Below are positions 61,410 through 64,000 of a DNA stretch of 64,000 nucleotides, piece after piece (within the stretch, counting starts at the first letter, position 1; each line of letters starts with the position of its first letter). The stretch is from Rachycentron canadum. Its lineage: Eukaryota > Chordata > Actinopteri > Carangiformes > Rachycentridae. The notes below the pieces were generated by a model. It was not told the DNA's origin and searched no databases. It saw nothing but the letters and a program-made list of their open reading frames with translations. The DNA is taken from NCBI GenBank assembly GCA_038496675.1, contig CM076650.1, positions 10,533,919 to 10,597,918 on the forward strand, in the 5' to 3' direction. The position numbers and the translations under genes are program-made.

Positions 61410-63111
61410 CATAATATTGTAGTTTCATTTTTGGTCTTTTTTTCCCTGTGTTTTATGAAACATCACCTTTGACTGTGCCTGCAGTCGAAGGTGAGTAGAT
61501 TGAGACTGCACCAGAATGCTAATGTTGAAGTTTTTTCCTGATACTGGTGACAAGCTCAACATAACATAATATATTGTCATTTGTTTAAACAATTGTGATC
61601 ATTTATGTCTCATGTGCTCCCCAATCTAGTACTTTATGGAGGTTTTCTGCTAACCCAGTGATGATTGGACAGCATACCACCCACGTCTAACATCCCTGAT
61701 TAAAATTTTAGAAACTTTTAATGATTTTGACAAGAGTCCCAAACATCAAAAGCTTCACCACTTTGCAACTAAATGAGTAACTCAGAGACTAAATTAGGTC
61801 TGTTTTTTTAACCTCTTAACATTGGGTCAGTCAATCTAAACATGAGATGTGCAGACAACCACTTTATTCTGAGTTGAAGCTTTGTTTTGAACTTAAATTA
61901 AGAAGTTGGATACATTTTTCAGAAAGCAGTGTTTGTAAACAACAACCAATTGACATCTTAAAAAGTTCTAAAAGGAAAAAGTTCTTAAACAAGTGTTATT
62001 TAAAATTATTAGAAATTTCCAGAAACATCTTCACATAAGAAAGAACAAGGCAGGTCGCAGCTCTTGAGAATCAAGAGAGCTGCACTTCTATTGGTTTTGG
62101 AAGCTACCTCACACAACGTGATTTGTGTTTTTCACTTGCTTTAAGAAAATTACACTTTCACAGTAGGACTCAAATAACTAAATTGACATGATAAGAAGGA
62201 GAATTTTTTTGTGTGTAAAATGAAGATACTGTATCTTGATTATTTCCATTTGGTGCAGTCATAAATACCATGACGCCATGGTTTGAATATTTCATTTAGT
62301 ATCTTGCACTGTATCTTAAATTGAGTATTGGAAGCTGCTGACGCAGAATATACATGTGACTTGTATAGTGTGGAAAGGTGAGGCTTCTGAAGGGGGAAAT
62401 TATGGGGACACCTGGGTTTAACAATTTAAATAAAGAGGTTTCTAATGGGTTGCTGGTTATGGGTTGGACATTCCTGAGGTGTTAATCGGAGGTCCATTTA
62501 ATGTTGACTCCATATATCATGTACTAACAGGTGTCTCAAACAGGTGTCCAGGAAGCTAGCCTCACACTCTTAATGCATGGGTAGTCCCACTTTTGGAAAA
62601 CATCCATTTGCAAAGACGGTTAGAATTACCAAGGGTGTGAAAACCCCCCAAACAAATCCACATTTGCTTTTAAAAGCTCCCTCACTGACTTCAGTAATTC
62701 ATATTGTGGACTTCTCCAGCAGTAATTGTTATTTTTGACTCTGCATCTGTAATTATAGGTGCACCTTCTGCTACGGAAATGGGTTTGGGTTTAAAGGCAC
62801 CTTAGAGGTGTGAAGCTGTGTACTTGCTTAGTCTAACTTTTATACATACATTAACAAGGAGTGTATTTTTTCGCCTTGTTGATGGTGTTAATGGTCGCTC
62901 ACACGTATGAGAAATCAGGTGGTGAATTGCGTCTTGAAGGATAATTTACAGCCTGCACTGCTCGTGCAAATTCACATATGAATGGTTATATGTTGGCCCA
63001 CTCTGTCTCTCATCCTTTCCCTCTCATGCACACAAACATGTCTATAAACACAGTCACTCACACTTCCACATTCTTACTACATACTTTTCTCACAAAAGGG
63101 GAAAGAAACAA

Positions 63112-63133
63112 ACACACACACACACACACACAC
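63112..63133. repeat. (CA)n microsatellite
   Basis: Short CA run of 11 units. Confidence 0.9.
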
Positions 63134-64000
63134 CACCCAACATGAGCTGAGTGTACCTTTTGCCTTGGAAGAGACGATAAGCCACTGGCAGCCAGTTAGA
63201 TTTGGCTGTCACTGTTTTCCACATGGGAATCACCCTGAACTAATTATATCTTAAGCAGCGGTGGAAAATGCAAATCAGAATTTTACTCACACCCCTGAAA
63301 TTGGAGAGCCAATTTAATCTAATACCCCCTTTAATTTAGCGCGCTAATGCAAGGCCCTAGAGAATTGCCCTGTGTCACTGCTGTGCTGTTCTGCAGCAGA
63401 TTCTGCTCGCTCTCAGTCTCTGTCTCTGTGCTGCTCTCAGGCTCCAGGATGGATTAGTCTGGCAGAGGAATCTCATGTAACCTAACATTTCCAGAGCAGT
63501 TACCTTTGCATAGCCTGAGCTTTGATGGCTCAAAGGTCCTTCATTAACTTTCAAATGAAATAATACTCATATGAGGGCAGGCTGTGTCTCCACCTCTGTT
63601 TACCTTAACTTTACTTTTATTTCCACACTAAAGGGGCTTCTGGCCTAATGTGGGAGTAGGGCAGCCCTTAGGTTGGTTAACTATGTTAAGGTAGTTAGTG
63701 TTCAGCATCCAACAATTGGCTCGATGCTAACACTCCTCACATTTTAATTACACAGATTATAACAAAGGTTTATCTCATTTATGCAGGTTCTAGTTTGAAT
63801 TGTATTCAATTTATTGACATTTTTTGTTTAAGATCAATTTTGGGGGGAGTTTTAACTTAATTAGCTCGTAAAGGAGAGGAATGTGATTTACCGAACACGA
63901 CATGAATGGCACTGTGACAAGTAGCATTAGTGCTAATGATTAGACATAAAACCATACAAATTAAAACTCGAATAAAGTAGACTTCATAGGTCAGCAGTAT

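Larger units (their letters stand above)
60572..64000 (+). other. CXXC4 intron, continues past the window
   Basis: No match to the expected last coding exon was found. Contents: (GT)n at 61391-61409, a possible 6-nt microexon at 61485-61490, (CA)n at 63112-63133, and a block at about 63150-63400 that looks regulatory (octamer ATGCAAAT at about 63269, TAATTATAT, TTTAATTTAG). Nothing else specific. Confidence 0.35.

Noticed and set aside
1..64000. tRNA, rRNA and CRISPR arrays
   Set aside because: Looked for cloverleaf-type A/B boxes, rRNA words and regularly spaced repeats; none convincing, and CRISPR is not expected in a vertebrate.

Overview
The window is vertebrate nuclear DNA, almost certainly from a ray-finned (teleost) fish. 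It has compact introns with GT/AG borders, many microsatellites, and interspersed repeats I recognise from teleost genomes: a dead Tc1-like element and non-autonomous elements carrying the typical 'gctaagctaagctaa' and 'tggtggaaagtaa' words. It also has the gene order PPA2 > < TET2 ... CXXC4 >. I cannot name the species.

Layout: (1) 217-4818, plus strand: PPA2, mitochondrial inorganic pyrophosphatase, complete in 12 coding exons (345 aa). An ETS-type promoter motif lies just upstream. (2) About 5390-14959, minus strand: TET2, the 5-methylcytosine dioxygenase. All nine coding exons are present (1805 aa), with a long presumed 3' UTR (5392-8245) that faces PPA2 tail to tail and carries miR-26, miR-29 and miR-30 seed matches. 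(3) 15-56 kb: no convincing protein gene. It presumably holds the TET2 5' non-coding exon(s) and promoter, regulatory DNA, several striking hairpins, a diverged 250-300 bp duplication with a Tc1-like element abutting one copy, microsatellites, a 392-base assembly gap, and two older repeat insertions. (4) About 56.6-64 kb, plus strand: the promoter and 5' part of CXXC4 (Idax). The exon encoding the CXXC zinc finger is complete (275 codons). The short last coding exon is not seen and probably lies beyond the window.

How the genes relate: TET2 converts 5mC to 5hmC but lacks its own DNA-binding CXXC finger. CXXC4, lying head to head with it, encodes that finger. From the literature, the two derive from one ancestral TET gene split by a local inversion, and CXXC4 recruits and down-regulates TET2 and also binds Dishevelled. 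PPA2 is an unrelated housekeeping neighbour that is also next to TET2 in human.

I found no wholly new gene system. The items most worth checking are a 69-nt nested hairpin with paired TAATTA-type sites in the CXXC4 intron, the duplicated segment at 39.2/42.0 kb, the miRNA-site cluster in the TET2 3' UTR, two long hairpins at 22 kb, and a possible 6-nt microexon in CXXC4.
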